Positions 23,060 through 34,500 of a stretch of 64,000 bases of DNA are shown here, piece after piece. The translations under genes and the position numbers were made by a program. Source of the DNA: Macrolepiota albuminosa (lineage: Eukaryota; Basidiomycota; Agaricomycetes; Agaricales; Agaricaceae); contig JAMWFC010000031.1 of assembly GCA_027475525.1 (NCBI GenBank), forward strand, positions 62,001-126,000, read 5' to 3'. The notes under the pieces are model-generated. The model was not told where the DNA came from. It did not search any database and saw nothing but the letters and a program-made list of their open reading frames with translations. Position 1 is the first letter of the stretch. Every line of letters begins with the position of its first letter.

Positions 23060-25965
23060 GATTAGTCCCAGCATCTGGCATAGTTGGAGGAATAGAGACT
23101 TTGGTAGGGGCTTGGTGAACATGTTGGCAATGTTGTCACAGGTATTTACATATTTGATGGTTATTTCTCTGTTTTGTGCGCATTCATGAATAAAGTGGTA
23201 CTTGATGTCGAAGTGCTTTACTCATGCATGAGCCGTGGAGTCCTCAGACAGGGAGATTGTGGCCTTGTTATTCCAGAATAGGGTGGTCAGCTTTGCCATG
23301 AAATCCCAGCTGATTGCCTTCAAAAGCATGCATAACCATACACATTCTTAGGTGGATTCATAGGCAGCCATGTACTCAGCCTCACAGGATGATGTTGCTA
23401 CAGTTTTCTGTTTTTAAATGGACCAGGAGATCACTCCAGTACCCAGTGACCAGGTGTAGCTACTTGGGCTCTTCCATGTGTCAAGGCAGCTTGCCCAATC
23501 GGTGTCTGTGAATCCTCGCAATACTATGGACTGTCCTTCTAGACAAAGTTTGAGGTCTCTGGTGCCTTTGAGGTATCTGACTAGCTGTATCCCAGCATTC
23601 CAGTGTGTGTGATCATAGTTGTTGAGGAACTGAGATAGTTGCTGCATGGTGAAGGCAATGTCAGGGTGAGTTGCGACTGCTATATATAATAGACATCTGA
23701 TGAGGGATCTGTAAGGGAGCTTGGCTGTCTCATCCTTCTCATTGCATGTTTGCATGTCCCTATTTGGTCATCTGAGTTTCAAGCCTGGCTCTATGGGCAG
23801 TGCACATCTTTCTGTCCAAATTGAGTTATTACATGGTTAATTAAAGTGGTCTGCAATAGCATCACGGTTCTGGTGGCTCTGTTCCATTCTACCAATACAC
23901 CAACAAGATATTGGGGAGTCTCCAGGTCCGAGATGGTCCAGACTTGGCACAGCTGGGTTTTGAATTGTTCATTCTTGGCTTTAGAGCTGGCGATGGCAAG
24001 GAAGTTGTTCACATATATAGCAGCAATTACTGTGCCTGTGGGGGATTTTCTGTAGTATATGCAAGACTCACATGCCAGTCTCGCAAATCCCCAACTCATC
24101 ATCCTCTTGTTCAGGGTCTGATTCCAGATCCGACCTGCCTGCTTCATTCCATATAGCCTACACACTAACTCGCACATCCAGTCCTCCTTCCCAGATTCTT
24201 CAAAGCCTTCAGGTTGCTCCATGTATTGGACTTCGTCATCAGGTAGCAGGCCATAAAGGAATGCTGTTTTAATGTTGATCTGTGCTGTGTCTCATCTCAT
24301 AGCCACAATGTGCAGCAGTATCTGCCACAATTCCATGCATGCTGTCAGGGACGTGGTCTTGTTGTAGTCTTTGCTGTAAATCTGTAGCCTTTGAATAAGG
24401 TGTACTTTGTACCATATCACGTTGCCGTGCTCATCTCTTTTTATCTTGAAGATAGGTCATCCCTTCCTGATCTTTTGGCCTTGAGGCACATTCTGTCACA
24501 GTATCAGTCAGAAGACTCCCATGTTCTTGAGTGACTTCATCTCTTCTCGATAATCTTCCTTCTATTTTGCGGCATCTGGACTCCTCTTGGCTTCCTCCCA
24601 AGTTCTGGGCTCCTCCTTAGTGCTGGCCGGTAGTGGGTCAATGTCATTGTATTGCATCAGCATGGCCGCCAAAATCCAATCATAATCAACATCAATCTTG
24701 GAATCTGTGGGCATAGGTGCTTGTTCCTCAGTCACAGGTGTTTGTTGGGTTTGATCTCCCATGCTTGACATCTCCTGGTGCGCTGCTGTCCTCCTCTCAG
24801 CTCTCTGGTCTTTTAACCATTGTCCACTCTCTTTAGACTCTTCAACCACCTTTTCTAATCAGGTAGCATGCCTTACTCCCTTGCCTATGGCCTTTTTGGT
24901 TGGTTGCTGAATGCATGTTGATCTTTGGGGCTGTGCATTGTCATTGGGGGGTGGCAAATTGCTGTTGATTGGCAGGTGAGTCATTATCATTGGTTCTGTG
25001 ATGTTGAACTTGCTGAGGTCATTGTCTACCTGCTGCAGTGATAGCAAAGCCAATTTGTCATGATGATGTGCTATCAATGGGTGCTTTGTGATGTTTGACG
25101 AATTTGATGTGGTATGATTAATACACCTTTTTTTTTTCTTGTCTCAACACCAATAAGTCTTTGAGTTGTGTCCATAGCCTATTAGGAAACATTTGATGGA
25201 TCATGGACATGTCTTTGGGTTGTGGCCTTGGACAATCACAAAGGCACGACAGCCTATTTTGTGCATATAGGAGTAGTCTGGGATATGACCGTGCCACTTC
25301 TTGTAGGGTGTTATACCATTAAGTGACTTTGTCAGCATCTTTGAATGGAGGTGTGCTGCTGTGAGGTAAAATTCATCCCACAGGTACTCTGGACAGCCTG
25401 AATCAAGTCTCATAGTTCTGGCCTTCCCAGTCAAGGTCCAATGCATGTGTTTGATGCGGCTGATCTGAGCTGATGTGTATGGTGCGCTATGCTCATTTGT
25501 CACTCCTCTCATCATTAGCCATGTCAACATCTCTCTACTGGTGAGTTCTCCATCAAACCTGGTGTGGTACTTGCCAACTTTCAACCCAGTTTTGTTCTCG
25601 CACGTGAGTTCCCAAGCTTTTAGAGCAGGCAACGCCTCATCCTTAGTTTTAAGGGGGATAGACCAGGGCATATTCATATAGTCATCTACTATGTCTAGTA
25701 CATAGTGATTTCCTGACCATGAGCATACGTTTACAGGTCCAACCATACAATCTCCAGTCTGCATGTCGCCCTATGCTCCTCCTGCCTGACTTTTGATACA
25801 GGAGTTTTTGTCTGTTTTCCCAAAATGCAAGTGTCACATTTTGGTGGAGGGTTGTGGGGGTATAGCGGTGCACCTTTGATCCTGTGGTCGCGAGCTAGCT
25901 GGAGGACTGCCTGATAGTTGGTGTGACTGAGGTGACAATGCCAAGTCACAATGTCTGGTTGTCTG
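23060..25965 (-). pseudogene. Copia-2 pol: integrase, RT, RNase H
   Basis: Begins in the GAG-pre-integrase finger (WHCHLSHTNYQAV ... CDTCILGK). Integrase follows (LDIVDDYMN; TRFDGELTSREM). Its catalytic Glu is replaced in ISRIKHMHWTL (ER to IK). RT reads MEQPEGFEESGKEDWMCELV, LYGMKQAGRIWN, and YVNNFLAIASS in place of YVDD, so both metal-binding Asp are Asn. RNase H has TDTDWASC and SSCEAEYMA but NNKATISLSED, where an Asp is expected. It ends with DNIANMFTKPLPKSL near 23070. These point mutations alone would abolish RT and integrase activity. The N-terminal half lies at 40339-38701. Confidence 0.9.
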
Positions 25966-25970
25966 TGGGC

Positions 25971-26768
25971 TGTCACAACCCGTCACCTCAGCCTGTCACC
26001 CCAGCACACCACACGAACCCCGACGTGCTCCGACTCCTCGCCTGCACCCCGACTCCCTGCCCTCACAGCTCACGTAGTTGCCCACCCAGTCAGGGGACCC
26101 ACCCCGGCGCCTGCACCCTGTACTCCGGGCCCCGTCAATCGCCCGGCATTCCACCCTGCACCATCCAACAGGGCCCGACCAATCCCCCGGCGCCACATCC
26201 GTATCCAGACAATACGCCGCACAGGACTCAACCAGGACAATACAGCGCACAGGACTGGACACGCGAAGCCTAGCCCCGGAACTTACCCAGGCGCCCTGGA
26301 CCTTAACCGCTGAAGGTATATAGCTGGTAGCCAGTAAACCATTATAGTAGTCTTGATATTGCCATAAACTCGTCTCTATACTCTCTTGTCTATTTCGCAC
26401 TTATCTCAATCTATCTGTCTTATCCTCTCAAGTCTCTCGGCCCTCTAAAAGTCTCACTTCAATTCTAACTCAGTCTCCCGGTTCCAATCTCAGTCTCCCG
26501 GTCTTAGTCTCTTTCTCTGATCACCCCTCCTCTCCTCCGCCTAGCAAGGCTCTGCCTACTCCCACCCCGTATTCTGGACTTAGCCCGGGATCCTGCTCTA
26601 CCTCTCCCTACAAACTCCGGCGCTCTGTAGCCACCCCACGCCCCACCCAAAGCCCTGGAACTCATCCTCCATTACCTGGAGACTCTCCGTAGACTTCAAG
26701 TCCGCCTAGTAAGGACCCGCTTGCCCCCGGAGGCCCCCGGAGGCCCCTGTCATCAGCAGAACCTGACA
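25971..26768 (+). repeat. Gypsy-2 5' LTR
   Basis: 798 bp, TGTCACAACCC...GGAACCTGACA. It contains the TATA box and the primer-pairing word described under 26317-26360. Relative to the 3' LTR it has about 20 extra bases, including a short duplicated GTCACC segment near 25985. Confidence 0.93.
26317..26360 (+). promoter_or_regulatory. Gypsy-2 LTR TATA box and predicted transcript start
   Basis: TATATA at 26317-26322. 32 bp downstream is AGTCTTGATATT (26349-26360), the complement of the PBS. The spacing fits a start site at about 26349. Start-site placement is inferred. Confidence 0.6.
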
Positions 26769-26769
26769 T

Positions 26770-26781
26770 AATATCAAGACT
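26770..26781 (+). promoter_or_regulatory. Gypsy-2 primer-binding site (self-priming type)
   Basis: AATATCAAGACT, one base after the LTR edge, is a perfect 12-nt complement of 26349-26360. It is identical to the Gypsy-1 PBS although the LTRs differ. Confidence 0.7.
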
Positions 26782-26958
26782 CCCCCTTACCCTGTTCTCA
26801 ATGTCTACGTACACCTCCGTTGATGACGCCAACTGTAGTTGGGTGCGCTGGACGTATACGCAGTACAACGCTGTCTCCAGTGCCTGGCATACGGGTTTGT
26901 GAGGAGTCCTGGCAGGGTCCCAGTGTGCTTGAGCAGAGGTGATAGGGCGATGCGCTAG

Positions 26959-27112
26959 ATGATAGCGCCTCGGGTGCTATCTAGCAAGTGGTAAGCGTCG
27001 TAGTTTAGGAGAAGTTATAGAGAATAAAACGAATAATGATAGCGCCTCGGGTGCTATCTAGCAAGTGGTAAGCGTCGTAGTTTAGGAGAAGTTATAGAGA
27101 ATAAAACGAATA
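26959..27112 (+). repeat. Exact 77-bp tandem duplication no. 10
   Basis: Unit 26959-27035 repeated at 27036-27112. Copy B (near 7375-7450) has the same sequence once. Confidence 0.95.
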
Positions 27113-27249
27113 GCGCAGCGTAGCGTGCCCATAGGTGGCACCATAAACAACGAAGACAAGATAGACGAAGCTAGCGCTGAACTTGGTGACAAAGTCAGGC
27201 AATGCTAGCGCAATTTGAACGCTAAGTGTAACTGGGTGCTCAAGAGGTT

Positions 27250-27403
27250 ACGATTCGTTGGTATATACATGGCAAGTAGCTAGTTTTTATACTATGCGCT
27301 ACGGTATTTCCAAAATAAGTCCATTGACGATTCGTTGGTATATACATGGCAAGTAGCTAGTTTTTATACTATGCGCTACGGTATTTCCAAAATAAGTCCA
27401 TTG
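27250..27403 (+). repeat. Exact 77-bp tandem duplication no. 11
   Basis: Unit 27250-27326 repeated at 27327-27403. The match runs 3 bases further by chance. Copy B has it once (near 7590-7665). Confidence 0.95.
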
Positions 27404-27573
27404 ACGGCACTACCAATTAGCGCCTCTCTTCGTGGCTGTAGCTAACGGCCACCTGTCAACAGCGACCTGCAGCACATGGGTGACGGCGACCAACAGCGAC
27501 TCTAAAACTACTTAGAAATGGTACGAGTTTGCTCACTTTTTGATGTAATTTAATTGGCCATGCCATCCCAGGG

Positions 27574-28441
27574 TGTCACGACCTCTCCCCCCTGGAACCT
27601 CCCCGGGACACCCCCGGAGCCCCGCCTGGGAACCTCTTCCGTCAATCCCACAGTGCACCCCGCCCCCACAGCTGCCGATGCTGCCATCACACGCATCAAT
27701 GACTGCCATCAGCCGTCAACGATCGCCATCAGCCAGCCCCCCCGGGACCCCTGCATCACGGACCCCAGGATCAACCGCCATCAACGATCAGATCACACGG
27801 CTCGCATCCAGCCATCACGCATCACGCCCCACGCATCACGACTCCCTCCGCGCCAATTGATCGCGCGTCCCCACATGCGCGATCCCGGTATACAGTCCCT
27901 GACCACTACTCAATGACCCCCGGAACTCATCCCAGACACCCCGGAATCCCGAGACACGATCCGTAGTACTTATAGTGTAGTTCTCCGCTGTATTCGCTAG
28001 TCTTGATATTACTTTGGTTATTGCATGCCCACACGATCCGTAGTACTTATAGTGTAGTTCTCCGCTGTATTCGCTAGTCTTGATATTACTTTGGTTATTG
28101 CATGCCCTTTGCTTGACTGGTACGCCTTGATTGGTACGCTTCGACTGGCACGCCTAAGTATTTGCGTGCTCTAAGTTTTGGTACGCACTTTGCGACTCTT
28201 GATTTACTAACTTGGTCTCGTCTTAGAACCTCCGGTTCACGACTCGACCCCCTCTAGCTCTCAGTTACCTCCAACCCAAAACCCCCGGACTCTAGTCCCC
28301 ACTCCCGGGATTACCCCTGTCCTCGTCTTGAACCCCGGAGTCCTAGCCCTGGAGTTCCAGACACCCGAGTATTCGTAGGTCAAGTCCGCATTGTAAGGGC
28401 GTTGCTTTCCTGGAAAGCCCCCGACTCAGCGGAACCTGACA
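27574..28441 (+). repeat. Solo gypsy LTR inside copy C
   Basis: TGTCACGACC...GGAACCTGACA, related to the Gypsy-1 LTR but inverted relative to it. 868 bp as given, 791 bp without duplication 12. Flanks are caggg and cagga (27569-27573, 28442-28446), a 5-bp duplication with one change. Copy B shows the uninterrupted site near 7855-7870. It contains AGTCTTGATATT (27999-28010). It was left by LTR-LTR recombination of a full element. Confidence 0.85.
27954..28107 (+). repeat. Exact 77-bp tandem duplication no. 12
   Basis: Unit 27954-28030 repeated at 28031-28107, inside the solo LTR. It doubles the AGTCTTGATATT word. Confidence 0.95.
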
Positions 28442-31400
28442 CAGGATATGGTTGGGGAATCCTCAACAGACGCCGTGAGCGCTAATTCCGGCGCTAAACA
28501 TTGTACCATCTTTTGATAGATTTAAATGTCGGGTCTGTGTGTATCCTGTCTCGTCGTCATTGATTCCTTTAGACTTCTGATTGAGGTGCCTCGGTGATTG
28601 ACAGCGCCAGTTGCTAACTCCTTTCAGTACTGATCGGGGTTTGGTCAGAGTCACCTCCTGCCGTTGTGCTAGCGCTATGAGTTCTGAGCCTTCTTGGTCT
28701 TCAAAGTAACTGAGTGGAGTGCGCTGAGGGGCTGATACTGGTGATTGAGATGAATGGATAAGTCTTGCCATAGAGCGCCCACGCTAGGGCTGCTCTGTAC
28801 CCAAGGCTGGTCGCTAGAATCTCTAGTGTGTCAAGTGTTGGTCGGCCTATAATGTCCCTTGATGCGCTCAGTCCGAGTAGAAGCCTATCACTGTCTACTA
28901 TCCCGTGGGCTACCAAACCGATGCCTATGGTTGCCCACTATCCGAACAATACAACCACAGCACCTCCCAACCCGTATATCCACCTCCGATCCCCGAAATC
29001 TACCCCGCACTCCGATTCTGAGCCCCCAACCTGAATGGAGCCTACGGCCCCTCGGCCAGCCAGCTCCTGCACCCTCCGGACTGGCAGATGTATGCCAATC
29101 CTCCCGTCAACTCTGGCACCTATAGGATGGTACCCGGGAGACTCCTCAAAACCCTGCGGGGAGCCACTCTACCTCCAGCCAGCAGAGGGCCATTCGCACC
29201 CTGGCTGCAGGTTGCCCAACCCCAACCACCCTCCTCAGATACAGAAACCCTGGAACCGCCCCAGAATTGGCCACGCCCCATGGCGGTCCCGCCGGCCCGC
29301 CCTCTGACCTCTCCCCTGGAACGACAAACGGAGGAGTACCTCCAACAGCGAGACAAAGTGCTGCGCACACTCTGCACCTCCCCCGAGGAGTTCACCCAAT
29401 GCACGTGTGCCCTCTTGGTCACCCTCGGCAACCACGACCTCCAGGGCACGCCGGAAGAATGGGCCAATTGCCTCCTCCGCTTCCACGACCAATTCCTAAA
29501 AGGGACCCTCCCTAATAATACCAAAAGAACGCTGCAAGTGGACCCGACGCTCCAGGACGAACTTCAGAGCCTGATAGATGAAATCCACACCAGCCCCAAC
29601 CCCTGCCGCTTCGAGGACCTCTTGGACCCAGCCTGCTCTTTCCACGTCCAAAGGGACAAACCCCGCTCAGGTACCCAAGAGAACCCCCTGCAACGAGACC
29701 AATGACAGCAGGAGGAGCTCAACGCCACCTCCGCCACCCTACGGTCCCTAAACCTGACTGGGGGCCTCTTCGACCAACCCGCCGCCCACACCGTCGGACT
29801 CTCCACTTGTCCCCGAGCCTACTCAGTGCCCAGCACCTTCAACACGTGGGCACAGGCGGCCAAAGGCAACCTCCGGCCCCCGGAAGGTAAACCCCGCCCT
29901 GAGGGCAACGACACCTCGGACAACACCCTCTCGTACATTGACAAACCTCAGAACCCGGGACTCTCCCCCAACAACCCCGGGAACCCTCCCACTACCACCC
30001 CCGAATTTAACCGCGAACGCCCACCCTACCTGGACCTGTGCCCTCCCTGTGCCCGCAAAGGACCCCCGGGACCACAGAATGACACCCGGCCACAGCCAGC
30101 CCTGCCCCAGCCCCCCTTCGGGCCAGAACCCTCCCAGGCCTTCCCCGACCTGGGACCACCTCGACCCCCTTACAGTCAACCCCCCCAACACCCCAGACAG
30201 GGACCCCACCATCCTCATCCACCCCCACCTCCCCCTCCCCCTCCCCCCCCTAGACGACCTCCTCTCGCTGCCTACCCCCTCAGACCCGCCGGCCCCCCGC
30301 CCCCCCACAGGAGCCCCCCAACCCCCAATGGGCCCCCGGACCCCCACCCGGAGGGCACAGACAGCCCCCCGGAGGAGGCCTGCCAGATGGAGGGCCTCCC
30401 AGAGGATGGGGCGCCGCTGCTGGTGCCTTCCCACCTCAGCAGGGGGAAGAGAACCACTACTACTATTACTACCACGCCGCTCCTCCCCCATGCCTGCAGA
30501 ACCCGCAGGAAGATACCCGGGACGCCCTCGCCTGGGAAGGTAAGCTCGACATACAGAAGCCCGAACCCTTCCACGGACGCAACCCCTGGAAGTGGCGAAC
30601 CTTCCTGATGCAGTGCCTCAACATGTTTCAAGCCAAACCCATCACGTTTCAGCTTGAAGGATCCCGTGTCGCATTCGCTGCCTCGTACCTGCAGGGACTG
30701 GCCTTCAATCACTACATGGCCCTCCTCCGGTTTGACCCCAACAACTCTGTACTGTCCCAGTGGGCGGCCTTCGTGCAGGAATTCTCTGGCCGCTTTGGCA
30801 TCTTCGACACCGTCACGAAAGCCGAGGAAAACCTCTTCAATCTCCGAATGAGGTCTGAAGAGCGCTTTGCCACCTTCATCATTCAATTCGAGAAGGAGGC
30901 CTACAAGACGGGCTGGAACTACAACACCCTCCAGCGAGCACTCCCTCAGCGCATCAAGGACGTCCTCCGCCTTGCACCCAAACAGGCAATATACAACGGC
31001 TACAAGGCACTGGTGACCCAGATCGACCAGAGGTACTGGGAAGATTGCAACGAGTACTCCGGCTCTCGAGGCCAATGGGCCCCTCTGGGAGGGCCCTCTT
31101 GGAAAGCTAACCACTCCGGAGTCTCTAGCCAGGTGCCGCAAGACCCCACCTCGCGTCTGACTCCAGGACGAGGACCCCCTGGACCACCACGACCACCAGC
31201 CACCCTCAATGCAGCTGACGTCAACGACATCCCTGACCCCCTCCCCGGAGACCCCGACGACCCTGACGTTCCAGCTGACAAGCACCCCAAAGACGATGAA
31301 GAGGAAGCTCTCCATGCAAACCGAGTCAGGAACCCCGACTGCCCCTGGATTGATGTTCCCGAAGATGTTCAGGAACAGCAACGCCGGAAGGGCACCTGCC

Positions 31401-31515
31401 TCCTCTGCAGGGAACCTGGACATTTCATTGGCAGCTGTCCAAAACGCCAGACCATGGGTCGGGCCGTCTGGACCATTGATGGAGAAGACTGCGACTTCCA
31501 ATTCACGGAAAATGA

Positions 31516-34500
31516 CCCAGCGATTTAAAAACAGAAGACATTCTGAATTGCAGTCCGGACCCCAACGTCTTCTCTGCCCCGGTTTCCCATCTTCGCGCCA
31601 CGGCTCAACAATCCTCGGACACCCTCCTGACCCACCTCCCTTTGCACTCCCCACAGTCTCTCCTCCTTTGTACTACCCTCGCCTCCTCCCTGGAGCCCGT
31701 CAACACCCTCGTTGACAGCGGCGCCACCAACAACTTCATCGACGAAGCCTGGGTGGCCCTTGCTCCCCAGCCCCCTCAAAGGCTCCCCATCCCCATCCAG
31801 CTCCGGCTCTTTGACGGTAACTCCTCCTCCGCCAGCAACCTCACCTACTTCGTGCAAATGCCCGTGACCTTCGCCTCCAGCCATCATCAGACACTCCGGC
31901 TTCTGGTCACCAAGCTCCACGCTGCCACCCCCCTTGTCCTCAGACTCCCATGGCTGCGTGCCACCAACCCCCAAATCGACTGGAGGACCCTCACGCTTGT
32001 CCTCGACCGAGACGCAACCCAAAAAGCAATCCCCTTCGAAACCCCGCCTTCTCCAACGGGTCCGGAGGACCCCCAGTGCCCCCTGGCCTCCGCTCCCGGA
32101 CCACCCGCTCCTTCGTGATCCATGTCCACCTCAGCGCCGCCACCAAACGTCTCCCCGCCCTCATTGATAGCGGAGCCACCAGAATGTTCATCAGCGACCG
32201 CCTCGCCCTTCTCCACACCCAGCTTGACAAGCCTCTCGGGCTCCGGCTCTTTGATGGGAACGACGCCACTGCTGGACCTATCACAAAGGGACACTCCACT
32301 GCCATAATGCTCGACAATGACCTGACATTCCCGGCCGACTTCCTGGTCACGTGACTCCCCAAAACGACCCCCATCGTCCTAGGCCTCTCTTAGCTCTGAG
32401 AGGTGAACCCCGACATCTGCTGGGAAGATCTCACCATGACCTTCCCTAACCCTGGGGCCTGCCTTGCCACTGCCATCCACCTCTACTCGCAGGCCCCAGA
32501 AGACCCAGGACACCCCAAAATTTCCCGAAGGGAACCCATCAAGTTCCCCCCCAACGTCCCTTGAAATCGTTACAAGGGGCCTCACTACCCTGCCTGGAAC
32601 CACCAACCCCCCAGGCCCAGCTCCAAACCCAACGACCTCCCTGACTCATCCGGAACCCTGGACATCAAGATCATTGGCTGTACCCCCTTCGCGTGAATTC
32701 TCCAGGACGGCACTCCGGCCTACCAGCTCCAGGTATTCCTGACGCTACCTGAGGAACACCTCTGGGCTGAAAGCACCGGCCCCGACGCTAAGACTGAAGA
32801 CCAACTCCTCACTGAAGTTGTTTCCCCCAAGTATCACGAGTTTGCTGACGTCTTCTCTGAAGGTAGCGCCAAGGACCTCCCTCCGCATCAGCCGTACGAC
32901 CACAAGATCGACCTCGAGGATGGCGCGAATCCCCCACTCGGCAAAGTCTACAACATGTCCGAGGTCGAGCTCCGTGCACTCAAGGATTACCTCGATGACA
33001 TGCTGGGAAAGGGGTTTATCCGCGCTTCAATCTTCGCTGCCGGAGCACCAGTCCTCTTCGCTAAAAAGAAAGACGGATTCCTGTGACTATGTGTCAACTA
33101 CCGAGGACTAAACAAGATCACCAAGAAGAACCGATACCCCCTCCCCCTCATCGGAGATCTGGTCGACCACCTCTGCAAGGCCAAGGTCTACTCGAAGATT
33201 GACCTCCGCTCTGGCTATAACAACGTCTGAATAGCCCCGGGACACACGTGAAAAACCGCCTTCCGCACCCGCTATGGCCTCTTCGAGTATCTGGTAATGC
33301 CCTTTGGTATGACTAACTCCCCCACCACTTTCCAGTACTTTATGAACGACATCTTTCATGATATGAATGACGTCTTCGTCATTGTCTACCTGGACAACAT
33401 CCTGATCTATTCGGACTCCCTCGATGAACACTGAATCCATGTCCGACAAGTTCTTGAATGACTCCAAAGTCACAACCTACACGCAAAACCGGAGAAGTGC
33501 TCGTTCCACACTACAGAAGTTGAATACCTTGGCGTCATCGTCACCCCAGACGGAGTTCGCATGGACCCCGCAAAGGTCAAAGCAATCCTCAATTGGCCGC
33601 CTCTGAAGAACGTCAAGGAAGTGCAATCCTTCCTCGGGTTCGCAAACTTCTACCGACACTTCATCGACAACTACTCTGGTATCACCAAGTCCCTCAACTG
33701 GCTAACCTGGAAGGACACCCCCTGGGGGTGGGACAGTAAGTGCCAAAGTGCGTTCACCTTACTCAAGGAAGCTTTCACTTCAGCCCCGATCCTCTGGCAC
33801 TACAACCCCGCCCTCCTGGTTGTCCTGGAGTGCGACGCCTCTGACTACGCCATCGCAGGTATCCTCTCGCAGATGGGACCAGACAACCAGGAACTCTGAC
33901 CCGTGGCTTTTTATACCCGATCAATGATCCCAGCCAAGCTCAATTACGACATCTACGACAAGGAACTCCTTGCAATCGTTGAAGCCTTCAAGCAATGGCA
34001 AGCCTACCTCGAAGAGACCCCCCACCGGATCCAAGTGTACTCAGACCACAACAACCTTCAGTACTTCACGACCACCAAACTTCTCAGCCAAAGACAGGCT
34101 CGGTGGTCTGAAGTTCTATCAGAGTATGACTTTACCATCCACTACTGCCCCAGACGACTCAGAGCCAAGCCCGACGCCCTAACTCGATGTCTGGATGTCT
34201 ATCCCAAGAAGTCCTTCAAGACGGAGCGAAACGCCTTCAACCATCACGTGGTAATCCCCCCCGAACATTTGAATGCAGTACTAATCTTGAACGAGGAAGA
34301 AATCCTGAAGCAGATCTGGGAATCATCCCGAGATGACTATTTCACCTGGCATGAGCCCTGGAGCCCCTCCTCCGATGAACCCCCTCCCGACCTCTCCTTC
34401 ACCCTTTCCCCTGACAGCAAGCTACTCCTCCGCAATGGCCGTATTTACGCCCCGGATCACAAGAACATCCGCCTTGACATCCTCCGACAGCACCACGACT

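Larger units (their letters stand above)
26821..28890 (+). mobile_element. TGATGA-type element, copy C, inside Gypsy-2 gag
   Basis: TGATGACGCC...AAGCCTATCA, homologous to copy B throughout. Flanks are ccgt (26817-26820) and ctgt (28891-28894), a 4-bp duplication with one CpG C-to-T change. It is interrupted by a solo gypsy LTR (27574-28441) and carries duplications 10, 11 and 12. Net of these it is about 1.05 kb, like copy B. Non-coding. Confidence 0.75.
26801..31528 (+). pseudogene. Gypsy-2 gag, split by copy C
   Basis: Starts at ATG 26801 (MSTYTS), is cut at 26820, and resumes near 28892 (VYYPVGYQTDAYG), matching Gypsy-1 gag. The proline-rich part runs to about 30600. The capsid domain is at 30650-31040 (AFAASYLQGLAFNHY; MRSEERFATFIIQFEKEAYKTGW; LPQRIKDVLRLAPK). 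The knuckle CLLCREPGHFIGSC is near 31400. It ends ENDPAI-TAA at 31526-31528, as in Gypsy-1. Stops include TGA near 29022 and at 29703-29705, plus frame changes between 29.7 and 30.6 kb. The stretch 30608-31528 is still open. Confidence 0.88.

Noticed and set aside
18384..29705. A conserved readthrough stop in the gag N-terminal part of both chromoviruses
   Set aside because: Aligning the two gags places TGA 18384 and TGA 29703 at different residues, so they are separate lesions, unlike the TGA before RT.
30272..31654. 460-codon minus-strand frame across Gypsy-2 gag
   Set aside because: Mirror of the gag coding frame, which carries the recognised capsid and knuckle motifs on the plus strand.
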